Of a stretch of 64,000 nt of DNA, positions 42,442 through 52,307 are shown piece after piece. The stretch's first letter is position 1. Each line of letters begins with the position of its first letter. The notes beneath the pieces are model-generated. The model was not told where the DNA came from. It did not search any database and saw only the letters and a list, made by a program, of their open reading frames with translations. The DNA comes from Oxalobacteraceae sp. CFBP 13730 (lineage in GTDB: Bacteria > Pseudomonadota > Gammaproteobacteria > Burkholderiales > Burkholderiaceae_D): positions 124,001-188,000 of the forward strand of contig JACYUQ010000002.1 of the NCBI GenBank assembly GCA_014841835.1. The letters run 5' to 3'. A program made the position numbers and the translations under genes.

Positions 42442-43863
42442 ATGACGCAAGCAGCAAGTGAATTACCCGTAGTAGATACCGAGTTGTCCCCCGAAAGCCG
42501 GCAAGTCGTCGACACGCTGATTTCGCCGGAAGGCCAGCTTGAAGTGCTGTCCAAATCCGAAGTCAGCAAGCTGCTCGACACCGGCCGCACCGGCCTGTAC
42601 GACGTGTTTCGCAAATGTGCGCTTGCAGTACTCAACAGCGGCAGCGACATCGACGATGGCAAGGAACTGCTCGAGCGGTACGCGAGCTTCGACATCAGCA
42701 TCCTGCAGCGCGAGCGCGGCATCAAGCTCGATATCCGCGGCGCGCCGGCCAGCGCGTTCGTCGATGGCAAAATGATCCGCGGGATTCACGAGCACCTGTT
42801 CGCCGTACTGCGCGACATCGTGTTCGTCAACTTCGACGTCACCGACAACCCGAAGTTCGACCTGACCCGCACTGACGGCATCACCGACGCCGTATTCCAC
42901 ATCCTGCGCAACGCCAATGTGCTGCAGGCGCAGCGCAATCCCAATCTGGTCGTGTGCTGGGGCGGCCATTCGATCTCGCGCATCGAGTACAACTACACGA
43001 AGAAGGTCGGCTACGCGCTCGGCCTGCGCGAACTCGATATCTGCACGGGCTGCGGCCCGGGCGCGATGAAGGGGCCGATGAAAGGTGCCACGATTGGCCA
43101 TTCGAAGCAGCGCCTGGCGGGCGGTCGTTATCTGGGCATTTCGGAGCCGGGCATCATCGCGGCCGAGTCCCCGAACCCGATCGTCAACGACCTGGTGATC
43201 ATGCCGGACATCGAAAAGCGTCTCGAAGCCTTCGTGCGCACGGGCCACGGCATCGTCGTGTTCCCGGGCGGCGCGGGCACGGCCGAGGAAATCCTGTACA
43301 TCCTCGGCATCCTGCTGCACCCGGATAACGCCGAGATCCCGTTCCCGCTGATCTTCACCGGGCCGGCGTCGTCGCGCGATTACTTCACGCAGATCGACGC
43401 GTTCCTGGCACTGACGCTGGGCGAAGCAGCGCAGAAGCGCTACCAGATCATCATCGACGATCCGGATGCGGTGGCGGTCGCAATGGTCAAGGGCATCAGC
43501 GAAGTGCGGGCCTTCCGCAAGGCGCACAGCGATGCCTACTATTACAACTGGCGCCTGAAGATCGACCACGAATTCCAGAAGCCGTTCCGTCCGACCCACG
43601 AGAACATGCGCAACCTCGACCTGCACCGGGGTATCCCGACGCACCTGCTGGCGGCCAATCTGCGCCGGGCATTTTCGGGCGTGGTGGCCGGGAATGTGAA
43701 GGAAGAGGGGATCCGCGCGATCGAGCAATTTGGCAAGTACGAGATCCATGGCGAGGCCGCGATCATGGGGCCGATGGATGCGCTGCTGGCGTCGTTCGTC
43801 GAACAAAGCCGCATGAAGTTGCCCGGCAAGGCGTATACGCCTTGCTACACGATCGTGCAGTAA
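42442..43863 (+). CDS. ppnN: nucleotide 5'-monophosphate nucleosidase PpnN (YgdH)
   Basis: LOG-family enzyme cleaving purine and pyrimidine nucleoside monophosphates to base and ribose 5-phosphate; in E. coli it is activated by (p)ppGpp. A long N-terminal domain precedes the Rossmann-like core with CTGCGPGAMKGPMKGA and the family signature PGGAGTAEEILY. The start at 42442 (MTQAASELP) has GAGGA upstream. 473 residues, full length. It ends at a bidirectional terminator shared with lysS. Confidence 0.92.
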   Translation: MTQAASELPVVDTELSPESRQVVDTLISPEGQLEVLSKSEVSKLLDTGRTGLYDVFRKCALAVLNSGSDIDDGKELLERYASFDISILQRERGIKLDIRGAPASAFVDGKMIRGIHEHLFAVLRDIVFVNFDVTDNPKFDLTRTDGITDAVFHILRNANVLQAQRNPNLVVCWGGHSISRIEYNYTKKVGYALGLRELDICTGCGPGAMKGPMKGATIGHSKQRLAGGRYLGISEPGIIAAESPNPIVNDLVIMPDIEKRLEAFVRTGHGIVVFPGGAGTAEEILYILGILLHPDNAEIPFPLIFTGPASSRDYFTQIDAFLALTLGEAAQKRYQIIIDDPDAVAVAMVKGISEVRAFRKAHSDAYYYNWRLKIDHEFQKPFRPTHENMRNLDLHRGIPTHLLAANLRRAFSGVVAGNVKEEGIRAIEQFGKYEIHGEAAIMGPMDALLASFVEQSRMKLPGKAYTPCYTIVQ

Positions 43864-43867
43864 GCAT

Positions 43868-43897
43868 AAAAAAAGGCCACCCGAAGGTGGCCTTTTT
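43868..43897. terminator. bidirectional terminator between ppnN and lysS
   Basis: Stem AAAAAGGCCACC / GGTGGCCTTTTT with loop CGAA, an A-run on one side and T-run on the other. It serves both convergent genes. Confidence 0.93.
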
Positions 43898-43922
43898 CAT
43901 GCGGGCGTCAGCACCCCGACAC

Positions 43923-45458
43923 TCAGTCTTCCTTGCGCAGGTGCGGGAACAGCAGCACGTCGCGGATGTTCGGCGAATCGGTAATCAGCATCATCAGGCG
44001 ATCGATGCCGATGCCGCAACCACCTGCCGGCGGCATGCCGTATTCCAGCGCGCGGATGTAGTCGGCGTCATAGAACATCGCCTCTTCATCGCCTGCATCC
44101 TTGGCCTCGACCTGCGCCAGGAAGCGCGCTGCCTGGTCTTCGGGATCGTTCAGCTCCGAGAAGCCGTTGGCGATCTCGCGGCCGACCATGAACAGCTCGA
44201 AGCGTTCGGTCACGCCGGCGCGGGTGTCCGATGCGCGCGCCAGTGGCGAGACTTCGGCCGGGTAGTCGACGATGAAGGTCGGCTCCCACAGCTGCGCTTC
44301 GGCGGTTTCTTCGAACAGCGCCAGTTGCAGCGCGCCCAGGCCGGCGGTGGCGAATGGCTTCACGCCGAACTTCTTCAGTTCGGTCTTGATGAACTCGGCG
44401 TCGTTCAGCTGCTCCGGCGTGTAGCCCGGCGCGTACTTGTCGATCGCCTCGATGATGGTCAGGCGCTGGAACGGCTTGGACAGGTCCAGCTCACGGCCAC
44501 CGTACGACAGCACGGCGCTGCCATGCGCGTCGACCGCGGCCTGGCGGATCACCTGTTCGGTGAAGTTCATGATCCACTTGTAGTCGGTGTACGCCGCATA
44601 GAATTCCATCATCGTGAATTCAGGGTTGTGGCGGACCGAGACGCCTTCGTTGCGGAAGTTGCGGTTCACTTCAAACACGCGGTCGAACCCGCCGACCACC
44701 AGGCGCTTGAGGTACAGCTCCGGTGCGATGCGCAGGTACATTTCCATGTCCAGCGCATTGTGGTGCGTGACGAACGGCTTGGCCGCGGCGCCGCCCGGGA
44801 TCGGGTGCAGCATCGGCGTTTCGACTTCCATGAAGCCGTTGTCTTCCATGAAGCGGCGCATCGACGACATCGCGGCGGTGCGCGCCTTGAACGTGCGACG
44901 CGTGTCCTCGTTCATGATCAGGTCGACGTAACGCTGGCGGTACTTCGTTTCCTGGTCGGCCAGACCGTGGAACTTGTCCGGCAGCGGACGGATCGCCTTC
45001 GTGATCAGGCGCAGCTGGCTGACCTTGACCGTGAGTTCGTCGACCTTGGTCTTGAAGAGCGTGCCTTCGACGCCCAGAATGTCGCCCAAATCATAACTGC
45101 GCAGTTCGTCCATCGCGGCTTCGCCGGCGCTGTCGAGCGTGATGTAGATCTGGATACGGCCGCTGGCCGACGGGCCCGAGCTGTCCTGCAGCGTTGCGAA
45201 TGCCGCCTTCTTGCCCGCTTCGCGGCGCAGCATCATGCGGCCGGCCAGTACCACCGGAACCGGCTCGGCTTCGAGTTCTTCGCGCGTCTTTTCGCCATAC
45301 GCCTGGACCAGGTCGGCCGCCTTGTGCTGCGGGACGAAGTCGTTCGGGAACGCGACGCCTTTTTCGCGGATCGCCGCCAGCTTGACGCGGCGCTCGGCCA
45401 TGATCTTGTTTTCGTCGGCGCCTTGCAACGGGGCCTGTTCTTGGTTCTCGGTGGTCAT
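43923..45458 (-). CDS. lysS: lysyl-tRNA synthetase (class II)
   Basis: Charges tRNA-Lys. An OB-fold anticodon-binding domain (about 65-185, [20 protein letters not shown]) precedes the class IIb catalytic core. Motif 2 is in [29 protein letters not shown] and motif 3 in [16 protein letters not shown]. 511 residues. The start MTTENQEQ at 45458 gives the usual acidic N-terminus; upstream in-frame codons overlap the HAD gene. Last gene of a prfB-HAD-lysS run; prfB-lysS linkage is classical. Confidence 0.95.
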   Translation of the reverse strand: MTTENQEQAPLQGADENKIMAERRVKLAAIREKGVAFPNDFVPQHKAADLVQAYGEKTREELEAEPVPVVLAGRMMLRREAGKKAAFATLQDSSGPSASGRIQIYITLDSAGEAAMDELRSYDLGDILGVEGTLFKTKVDELTVKVSQLRLITKAIRPLPDKFHGLADQETKYRQRYVDLIMNEDTRRTFKARTAAMSSMRRFMEDNGFMEVETPMLHPIPGGAAAKPFVTHHNALDMEMYLRIAPELYLKRLVVGGFDRVFEVNRNFRNEGVSVRHNPEFTMMEFYAAYTDYKWIMNFTEQVIRQAAVDAHGSAVLSYGGRELDLSKPFQRLTIIEAIDKYAPGYTPEQLNDAEFIKTELKKFGVKPFATAGLGALQLALFEETAEAQLWEPTFIVDYPAEVSPLARASDTRAGVTERFELFMVGREIANGFSELNDPEDQAARFLAQVEAKDAGDEEAMFYDADYIRALEYGMPPAGGCGIGIDRLMMLITDSPNIRDVLLFPHLRKED

Positions 45459-45510
45459 AGTGATGGTGGTTGGTATTGGTTGAGCATGCCGCCGATACGG
45501 CGCGCAGTAA

Positions 45511-46182
45511 TTAAGACAGCGAGAGCAGGGCTTCAACGTCCAGCTGCGTGAAGTCGTTGACGATCGCGATGACGTTGTCGAATTCGGCAAACGCCTCGGC
45601 TGGCAGCGTGGTGGTCAGCACCACCGCACGCATGCCGGCGCGGCGCGCCGCTTCCACGCCCAGCGGCGCGTCTTCGAACACGATGCACTGTGCGGGCAAT
45701 ACGCTGCAGCGCTCGGCGGCCTTGAGGAATACGTCCGGATGCGGTTTGCCGCGCGGGACGTCCACGGTGCCTACGACGACGGCATCGAACTTGCGCTGCA
45801 GGTCCATCTCGTCAAGGATGAAACGGGCGCTGCCCGGCGAGGCCGATGTGGCCACTGCCAGGGCCCAGTCCTGTTCGCGCGCGCGGTCGATGAAGGCGTC
45901 GAAGCCGTCGATCGTGCGCCGGTGCGGACCATACAGCTCGCGGTACAGCACTTCCTTTTCGTGGTTCAGCGTGGCCAGCGCGTCGTCGTCCAGCTCTGCA
46001 CCCAGATAGTGGCGCAGGATTTCCTTGCCCTGACGGCCGGCCGTGTCGCGAAAGAACGCATCGGGCTCGATGGTTTGCCCGCGCCGCGCAAAGAACGTGA
46101 TCCACGCACGGGTGTGGAAGTCCATATTGTCGACGATGGTGCCATCCATGTCGAAGATCAGTGCGCGGGCGGGTGTCGTCAT
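45511..46182 (-). CDS. HAD-superfamily phosphatase (beta-phosphoglucomutase-like)
   Basis: 223-residue HAD hydrolase, subfamily I with a helical cap. Motif I is [10 protein letters not shown], motif II ATSAS, and motif III/IV lies in [14 protein letters not shown] and [17 protein letters not shown]. Likely a sugar or polyol phosphate phosphatase like YqaB; the exact substrate is unknown. It lies 12 bases after prfB and 52 before lysS on the same strand, so it is probably cotranscribed. Confidence 0.85.
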   Translation of the reverse strand: MTTPARALIFDMDGTIVDNMDFHTRAWITFFARRGQTIEPDAFFRDTAGRQGKEILRHYLGAELDDDALATLNHEKEVLYRELYGPHRRTIDGFDAFIDRAREQDWALAVATSASPGSARFILDEMDLQRKFDAVVVGTVDVPRGKPHPDVFLKAAERCSVLPAQCIVFEDAPLGVEAARRAGMRAVVLTTTLPAEAFAEFDNVIAIVNDFTQLDVEALLSLS

Positions 46183-46194
46183 GCGATGAAAGCC

Positions 46195-47299
46195 TTATAC
46201 GTTCTGCTTCAGGGACGCCGAGATGAAATCATCGAGGTCGCCGTCCAGCACGTTCTTGGTGTTGCCGGTCTCGAAGCCGGTACGCAAATCCTTGATGCGC
46301 GACTGGTCCAGCACGTACGAGCGAATTTGATGGCCCCAGCCGACGTCGGTCTTGGAGTCTTCGAGCTTCTGCTGCTCGCTCATGCGGTTGCGCAGTTCGA
46401 GCTCGTACAGCTTGGCGCGCAGCATGTCCCACGCTTCGGCCTTGTTGCGGTGCTGCGAGCGGTCGTTCTGGCACTGGACCACGATGCCCGACGGGCCGTG
46501 CGTCAGGCGCACTGCGGAGTCGGTCTTGTTGATGTGCTGACCGCCGGCGCCGGACGCGCGGTAGGTATCGATGCGCACGTCGGCCGGGTTGATCTCGATC
46601 TCGATCGAATCGTCGACTTCGGGGTACACGAACAGCGACGTGAACGACGTGTGGCGGCCGTTGGCCGAGTCGAACGGCGACTTGCGCACGAGGCGGTGCA
46701 CGCCCGTTTCGGTGCGCAGGTGGCCATACGCGTACTCGCCGTCGACCTTGATCGTGGCGGTCTTGATGCCCGCGACTTCACCGTCGGACTGCTCGAGAAT
46801 CTCGGCCTTGAAGCCCTTGCGTTCGCAGTAGCGCAGGTATTGACGCAGCAGCATCGAGGCCCAGTCCTGCGCCTCGGTGCCGCCGGCGCCGGCCTGGATG
46901 TCGATGAAGCAGCTGGCGTGGTCCATCGGATTGGAGAACATCCGGCGAAATTCCATGGCTTCGATGATCTTCTGGATCGCATCGACGTCGCCCGCGACGG
47001 CTTCCATCGTGTCTTCGTCGCCTTCTTCGCGCGCCATCTGGAACAGGTCCAGGGCGTCGGCGAGATCGGCCTTGGCTTTCTCGAGCGTCAGCACGACGCC
47101 CTCGAGCGCCTTCTTCTCTTTGCCCATTTCCTGGGCGCGCTTCTGGTCGTTCCAGATAGCAGGGTCTTCCAGCTCCTGGTTGACCTGTTCTAGTTTCTCT
47201 GACTTCTTATCGAAGTCAAAGATACCTCCGAAGTTCGGCCTCACGACCGGTCAGGTCGTTCAGCAGGGCGGAAATGGCGTTGATGCGTTCGGCTTCCAT
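46195..47299 (-). CDS. prfB: peptide chain release factor 2, with programmed +1 frameshift
   Basis: Terminates translation at UGA and UAA. The gene starts at the ATG at 47299 and reads 27 codons (MEAERI...RRYL) to an in-frame TGA at 47218-47216. The site CGGAGGTATCTTTGAC contains the internal Shine-Dalgarno-like GGAGG and the slippery CTT-TGA-C. Shifting by one base continues as [11 protein letters not shown] for about 340 residues, giving 367 in total (E. coli RF2: 365). The tripeptide SPF and the catalytic GGQ (GAGGQHINK) are present. Not a pseudogene. Confidence 0.95.
47214..47232 (-). promoter_or_regulatory. RF2 autoregulatory frameshift site
   Basis: Minus-strand sequence GGAGGTATCTTTGAC: an anti-SD-binding GGAGG three bases ahead of CTT, then TGA in a poor context followed by C. 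Low RF2 favours +1 slippage on CUU and so restores RF2 synthesis. Confidence 0.95.
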
Positions 47300-47432
47300 G
47301 ATATCGGCAGTCTCAATGTGGGTTGAATCGAACCGGGGATTATACCCGACGCGTAGCCCCAATGTAGCGCTATGGCTTGCCCGGCGGCAGGGCAAGGGGT
47401 ACCATCTCGCGGTCTTGTTACCCGGATTACCC

Positions 47433-49457
47433 ATGAACCGTTCCCTGCGTCACCAGATCAGCACCGCGCTTGTCGCTACCTTCGCCCCACTGCTCATCAC
47501 TATTCCCGTCCACGCTGCCAGCAAGGCGCCGGCCGGCACCACCGCGGTCCTGGCCGTGCTGGAGACATCCGACCTGCACGCCAACGTCGTTGGCTACGAC
47601 TATTACAAGCTGGCCGCCGAGCCGTCGATCGGCGTCGATCGCGCCGCTACGCTGATCAAAGCGGCGCGCAAGGAATTCACCAACACGCTGTTGCTCGACA
47701 ACGGCGACACGATCCAGGGCACCGCGTTCGCCGACTACCAGGCGCTGGTCAAGCCGCCCGCCTGCAACGAGGTGCTGGGTATCTACAAGATCATGAATGC
47801 GCTGGGCTATGAAGGCGGCACAGTCGGCAACCACGAATTCAACTACGGCCTGCCGTTCCTGAACCGGATCACGGGCAGCCAGTTCCAGGTCAAGGGCGTC
47901 GACAAGGGGCCGCGCTGCGCCGGTCCGGCGTTTCCGATCGTGCTGGCCAATCTGAACAGCCTGCAGACGAACGCGCCGTTGTTCGCACCGTACCGCATCA
48001 TCGACAAGAAGATCACGGCGCGCGGGCCCGATGGCAAGCCGGTCGAGACGCTGGTGAAAGTCGGCATCATCGGCTTCACGCCGCCCGAGATCATGGCGTG
48101 GGACAAGCGCTGGCTGGAAGGCCGTGTGGCCCCCGCCGGCGTGCGCGAAACGGCCGAAAAGTACATCCCGGAGATGCGCAAAAAAGGCGCGCAGCTGATC
48201 GTGGCGCTGGCGCACGGCGGCCTGGACGACAGCCCGTATTCGCCGGCCATGGAAAACGCCAACTGGCACCTGGCGAAGGTGCCGGGCATCGACGTCATGC
48301 TGATGGGGCACGCGCACCAGCTGTTCCCGAACGCCGACAGCACGGTCCCGCAATTCAACCTGCCGGGCGTGGACAAGGCGCGCGGGCTGGTGCACGGCGT
48401 GCCGGCCGTGATGCCGAGCCAGTGGGGCAAGCACCTGGGCGTGGTCCAGCTGCACCTGGCCTACAACGGCAAGACCTGGACGGTACAGAAGGACAAGACC
48501 GTCGTGCAGGCGCGCGCCACGCAAACGGGGCCCAAGACCTTCGTCGAACCGGACGCTGAGGTAGCCGCCCTGGTGCGCGCCGAGCACGAAGCGACGATCG
48601 CCTACGTGAAAACGCCGGTGGGCCGCTCGGCGTTTCGCATGACGAGTTATTTCGCGGATGTGGGCGACCCGTCGGCGCTTGAAGTCGTCAACCGCGCGCA
48701 GGCCGAGTACGTGAGCAACTACGTCAAGACGAATCTGCCGCAGTACGCCGGCCTGCCGGTGCTGTCGGTGTCGGCGCCGTTCAAGGCGGGTTTCCCGAGC
48801 GTGGCGGATTACACCGACGTGCCGGCCGGCGACCTGGCGCTGAACAATGCGGCCGACCTGTATCTGTTCCCGAACTCGCTGTATGCGGTGAAAGTCGATG
48901 GGGCGGGCCTGAAGGCGTGGCTGGAGACGGCGGCGCAGCGCTTCAACACGATCGACCCGACCGTCAGCACGCCACAGGAACTGGTCAACACGCGCTTTCC
49001 GAGCTTTAACTTCGACACCATCACGTCGACCGATGTCGGCTACGAGATCGATGTGACGAAAAAGCCTGGTGAGCGCATCGTGAACCTGACCTATCTGGGC
49101 AAGCCGGTCGCGCCCACGCAGGCATTCCTGGTCGCGACCAACAACTACCGCGCCAGTGGCGGTGGGGGCTTTCCGGGGCTCGATGGCAGCAATGTCGTCA
49201 TCGCGTCGCCGGACAACAACCGCGATATCCTGATCGCGCATATCCGCGCGGCCAAGGAGCTGACGCGCGCGTCGCATGGCGCGGCGCGCAGCTGGCGCTT
49301 TGCGCGGGTCGCGACGAAGGGGCAGGTGGTGTTTCATTCGGCGCCAGGCCTGGAAGGGCTGGCGCGCGAGGCAGGGCTGGGCAATGTCAGCCAGGTGAAG
49401 GCCGACGATGGCAGCGGCAAGGGAACCGCGTTGTACGCGGTCGATCTGGCGAAGTAA
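47433..49457 (+). CDS. cpdB: periplasmic 2',3'-cyclic nucleotide phosphodiesterase / 3'-nucleotidase CpdB
   Basis: 674-residue bifunctional enzyme scavenging extracellular nucleotides. Signal peptide MNRSLRHQISTALVATFAPL..HAASK (cleavage near 27). Metallophosphatase domain with LETSDLHANVVGYDYY, NGDTIQG, VGNHEFNYG and LMGHAHQLFP. C-terminal 5'-nucleotidase domain with LATNNYRASGGGGFPG-type substrate-binding loop. The start at 47433 is set by the signal peptide. Strong terminator follows. Divergent from prfB. Confidence 0.92.
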   Translation: MNRSLRHQISTALVATFAPLLITIPVHAASKAPAGTTAVLAVLETSDLHANVVGYDYYKLAAEPSIGVDRAATLIKAARKEFTNTLLLDNGDTIQGTAFADYQALVKPPACNEVLGIYKIMNALGYEGGTVGNHEFNYGLPFLNRITGSQFQVKGVDKGPRCAGPAFPIVLANLNSLQTNAPLFAPYRIIDKKITARGPDGKPVETLVKVGIIGFTPPEIMAWDKRWLEGRVAPAGVRETAEKYIPEMRKKGAQLIVALAHGGLDDSPYSPAMENANWHLAKVPGIDVMLMGHAHQLFPNADSTVPQFNLPGVDKARGLVHGVPAVMPSQWGKHLGVVQLHLAYNGKTWTVQKDKTVVQARATQTGPKTFVEPDAEVAALVRAEHEATIAYVKTPVGRSAFRMTSYFADVGDPSALEVVNRAQAEYVSNYVKTNLPQYAGLPVLSVSAPFKAGFPSVADYTDVPAGDLALNNAADLYLFPNSLYAVKVDGAGLKAWLETAAQRFNTIDPTVSTPQELVNTRFPSFNFDTITSTDVGYEIDVTKKPGERIVNLTYLGKPVAPTQAFLVATNNYRASGGGGFPGLDGSNVVIASPDNNRDILIAHIRAAKELTRASHGAARSWRFARVATKGQVVFHSAPGLEGLAREAGLGNVSQVKADDGSGKGTALYAVDLAK

Positions 49458-49475
49458 GCTGTTCTGTCGCGATCG

Positions 49476-49504
49476 ATGCCGGCCCGCGGGCCGGCATTTT
49501 TTTT
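49476..49504 (+). terminator. intrinsic terminator of cpdB
   Basis: Palindromic stem ATGCCGGCCCG / CGGGCCGGCAT followed by eight T, 19 bases past the cpdB stop. Confidence 0.92.
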
Positions 49505-49521
49505 GGTGGTCGTGCGCGGCG

Positions 49522-51201
49522 CTACTGGGTCAGTTTGCTCACCATGTCGGCCAGGTCGTGCAGCTTGAACGGCTTGGGCAGGATTTGCAGGTCGGGCGCT
49601 GAATCAGGTCGTTCCAGTGCGTTTTCGGAGTAACCGGTTGCGGCCAGTGTGGCAACGCCTGGGTAGGTGCGCCGGACAATGTCGATCAGTTGCAGGCCGT
49701 TCATCCCGCCGGGCATGATGACGTCTGAAAATACCAGGTCGACTGTGGTCGATTCGAGGATGACCAGGGCCGCTTCGCCGCTTTCCGCCTCCACCGTCTC
49801 GTAGCCAAGCGAAGACAGGAATGCCGCCGACATTTCGCGCACATCGGCATTGTCATCGACGACCAGTACGCGCTTGGGAGCGACGTCGGTCGTCTGGCCA
49901 TCGGACTCGGGCGCAGTGTCGTTGTCGTCTTGCTGTTCCGCTTGCACATGGCTGGCCACTGGAAAGATCATCCGTACCTGCGTGCCTTTGCCGACCTCGC
50001 TGTCGAGCTCCAGCCGGCCATGCGACTGCTCCGCGAAACCATGGACCATGGCAAGGCCCAGACCGGTGCCCGGTCCTTTGGTGGTAAAGAACGGCTCGGT
50101 GGCGCGGGCCATGACGTCCCGCGACATGCCTTCGCCCGTGTCCGAGACACAGATCACGACATATTCGTCACCCAGCAGGCGGTGCGCCTCGATTTTTTGC
50201 TTGTCACGCAGCACCGAGGTGCCGATGGTAATGGTGCCGCCCTCCGGCATCGCGTCGCGTGCGTTGATCAAGGTATTGAGCAGCGCCACTTCGAACTGGT
50301 GCGGGTCGATACAGCACTCCGGCAGCGCGGGCCGCAGGTCGAGGCGCAGCTCGATACGGTCGCCCAGCGTGCCGACCAGAATTTCGCTGAACGCGATGAC
50401 GTGGCTGTTCAGGTTGACCAGGCGCGGCTCGAGGCGCTGCTTGCGCGCGAAGGCCAGCAATTGCTGCGTGAGCTTGGTGGCTTTCTGCAGCGCGGCCTGG
50501 CTCTTGGCCAGCATCTTGCCGGTCAGGTCGGGGTTGGACAGACTCTTGAGGGCGATTTCCTGATTACCGATGGCCACTTGCAGCAGGTTGTTGAAATCGT
50601 GTGCCAGCCCGGCGGTCAGCTGGCCGATGGCTTCCATCTTCTGCGCCTGCGTGTACGACATCTCGGTGATGCGGCGCGAGGTAATGTCGAGCTGTGACGC
50701 GAAGAAGTAGAGCAGTTCGCCTTCCTTGTCGAACACCGGACCGATGAACAGGCCGTTCCAGAACGGGGTGCCGTCTTTCTTGTAGTTCAGGATATCGACC
50801 GCCACTGCCTTGTGCTGTGACAGGGCCGTACGCAGTTCATCGATCACCGCGCGGTCGGTATCGCGCCCTTGCAGAAAGCGGCAATTGTTTCCCAGAATCT
50901 CGTCAGGCGTATAGCCAGTCAGGTCGAGAAATGCGCCGTTGACGAAGACGATCGGGTTGTCCTTCTGGCGCGGGTCGGTTACGACCATCGGCATGCGCGT
51001 CATTTCGACGGCCGCGAAGAAAATATTGTCCTGGTTGGCAAACCCCGACTGGGAGATCGAACTGGACTTCCAGTGTTCCATGCCCGGGTTGCCCATCGGA
51101 TTGTAGGCACTGCCTTCGACCTCGCCACCTGCCTTGACACCCACGCTGCCGTTCGCTTTCACCAACTCGTCACCGTCGTCGCGAGAAAATGCGCTAACCA
51201 T
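49522..51201 (-). CDS. LOV-domain hybrid sensor histidine kinase with receiver domain
   Basis: 559-residue soluble protein. A LOV domain (about 58-178) carries the flavin-adduct motif GNNCRFLQG (Cys107), the FMN-contacting NYKKDGTPFWN (Asn139, Asn149) and SQLD (Gln170). The kinase has its phospho-acceptor in GLAHDFNNLL (His201) and ATP lid motifs DTGEGMS and GTGLGLAMVHG. The C-terminal receiver has VLVVDDNAD, the phospho-Asp in FSDVIMPGG and LPKPF. Start at 51201 with AGGA upstream. A likely blue-light receptor; no output regulator gene adjoins it. Confidence 0.9.
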   Translation of the reverse strand: MVSAFSRDDGDELVKANGSVGVKAGGEVEGSAYNPMGNPGMEHWKSSSISQSGFANQDNIFFAAVEMTRMPMVVTDPRQKDNPIVFVNGAFLDLTGYTPDEILGNNCRFLQGRDTDRAVIDELRTALSQHKAVAVDILNYKKDGTPFWNGLFIGPVFDKEGELLYFFASQLDITSRRITEMSYTQAQKMEAIGQLTAGLAHDFNNLLQVAIGNQEIALKSLSNPDLTGKMLAKSQAALQKATKLTQQLLAFARKQRLEPRLVNLNSHVIAFSEILVGTLGDRIELRLDLRPALPECCIDPHQFEVALLNTLINARDAMPEGGTITIGTSVLRDKQKIEAHRLLGDEYVVICVSDTGEGMSRDVMARATEPFFTTKGPGTGLGLAMVHGFAEQSHGRLELDSEVGKGTQVRMIFPVASHVQAEQQDDNDTAPESDGQTTDVAPKRVLVVDDNADVREMSAAFLSSLGYETVEAESGEAALVILESTTVDLVFSDVIMPGGMNGLQLIDIVRRTYPGVATLAATGYSENALERPDSAPDLQILPKPFKLHDLADMVSKLTQ

Positions 51202-51280
51202 CCGAAATCCTATCAAAATTACAACTTAACATACGCGCCGAATTATTGTAGCCATGCAGTCACCAAGCGTGGCTGGCGTT

Positions 51281-51607
51281 TCAATGCACCGGCTTCTTTT
51301 CGTCCTGCACGAGTACGAACGGGCTCACCACGGACGCCCACAGCGTCGCATCCGTTGCCAGCCAGGCTTGCGCCTGCTCATCGCTGACCTTGGCCACCTG
51401 GCCATCGTTCATCCAGCGCGTGATGCTGTCACGATCGTCGTGCGCGATGCGCAGCGCCACATCGATCAGGTCCAGCGTCGCCGACACCCACACCACGCTG
51501 CCGCTGGCGAAGTGGCGTTGCAGCTCGGTCCATGCGACGCGGCCGGTCTCGCGGTTGATCTTGTCGTGCAGTTCGGTGTCTTTCTCGGGGTTGGTCTTCA
51601 TGGGCAT
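51281..51607 (-). CDS. DUF2288 protein
   Basis: 108-residue protein of the DUF2288 family, function unknown: LHDKINRETGRVAWTELQRHFASGSVVWVSATLDLIDVA-like N-terminus, WMNDGQVAKVSD, and LWASVVSPFVLVQ at the end. ATG 51607 or 51601 (MKTNPEKD); no strong ribosome binding site decides. Upstream of the LOV kinase on the same strand with a 79-base gap, so shared transcription is possible. Confidence 0.8.
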   Translation of the reverse strand: MPMKTNPEKDTELHDKINRETGRVAWTELQRHFASGSVVWVSATLDLIDVALRIAHDDRDSITRWMNDGQVAKVSDEQAQAWLATDATLWASVVSPFVLVQDEKKPVH

Positions 51608-51617
51608 GTCAATCTGG

Positions 51618-52307
51618 TCAAATAATCTCGACCGCAGGTTGCGGCGAACCCGTCCATGTTAACCGATAGGTGTGCGCCTTGCGCACGTTGCCCACCAACG
51701 CCGGGCGGAAGCACGCCAGGCACGTGCCGCCCGCATGGCGCACGCTGGGAAAGATCACGCCGAGCGAACCGGCGCTCAGCAAATCGTTGGCCAGCGCCTG
51801 CGAGGCGACATAGCTGGCCGGATCGAGGCAGTCTTCGTAAGCGGCGATGCCGCGCAGGTCGTGAAAGGTCGCGCTGAAGTCGGCCAGCAGACATTGGTAG
51901 CTGACGCTGTCATCGAAACGGTTGATCTCGGCGTATTCGACGGTCTTGTGGAAGATGACTTCGGCCAGTGACGTGGCGGCATCGAACCCGCAGTACCAGG
52001 CGCCGCGCTCGCCGTCGTTGAAGCGGCTGCCTTCCGGGCGCGCATACGTGAAGGCGGCGTTGATGATGCGAAAGTTCGGCACGCCGAACACCAGTTCGTC
52101 CATGCCGATGCCAGGGGCCTGACCGGATTCGGCGCGCAGGCGCTCGTTCGTGGCGTTATCCAGATCGAACAGGTCGCGCAGCGCATCGTCGCTGTCGGCC
52201 AGGGGCGCGAGCACCGAGTCTTCGACATCGGCGAAGCGCGACGGGATCAGGCGGCAGGTGTCGAGCTGGCGTAGCAGCGTCAGCCGTGGCGTGACGTGCG
52301 AACTCAC
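51618..52307 (-). CDS. RES-domain toxin (NAD+-degrading, MbcT/RES family)
   Basis: 229-residue RES-family protein; characterised RES toxins deplete NAD+ by phosphorolysis or hydrolysis. The domain carries SRFNDGERGAWYCGFDAATSLAEVIFH, with the conserved Arg, Glu and active-site pattern, and a late GVIFPSVRHAGGTCLACFRP with the conserved Ser and Arg. The start is the GTG at 52307, overlapping the antitoxin stop (GTGA). Second gene of a toxin-antitoxin operon. Confidence 0.87.
   Translation of the reverse strand: MSSHVTPRLTLLRQLDTCRLIPSRFADVEDSVLAPLADSDDALRDLFDLDNATNERLRAESGQAPGIGMDELVFGVPNFRIINAAFTYARPEGSRFNDGERGAWYCGFDAATSLAEVIFHKTVEYAEINRFDDSVSYQCLLADFSATFHDLRGIAAYEDCLDPASYVASQALANDLLSAGSLGVIFPSVRHAGGTCLACFRPALVGNVRKAHTYRLTWTGSPQPAVEII

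Noticed and set aside
46195..47299. prfB as a frameshifted pseudogene
   Set aside because: The single in-frame TGA sits in the canonical programmed-frameshift context and the rest is intact.
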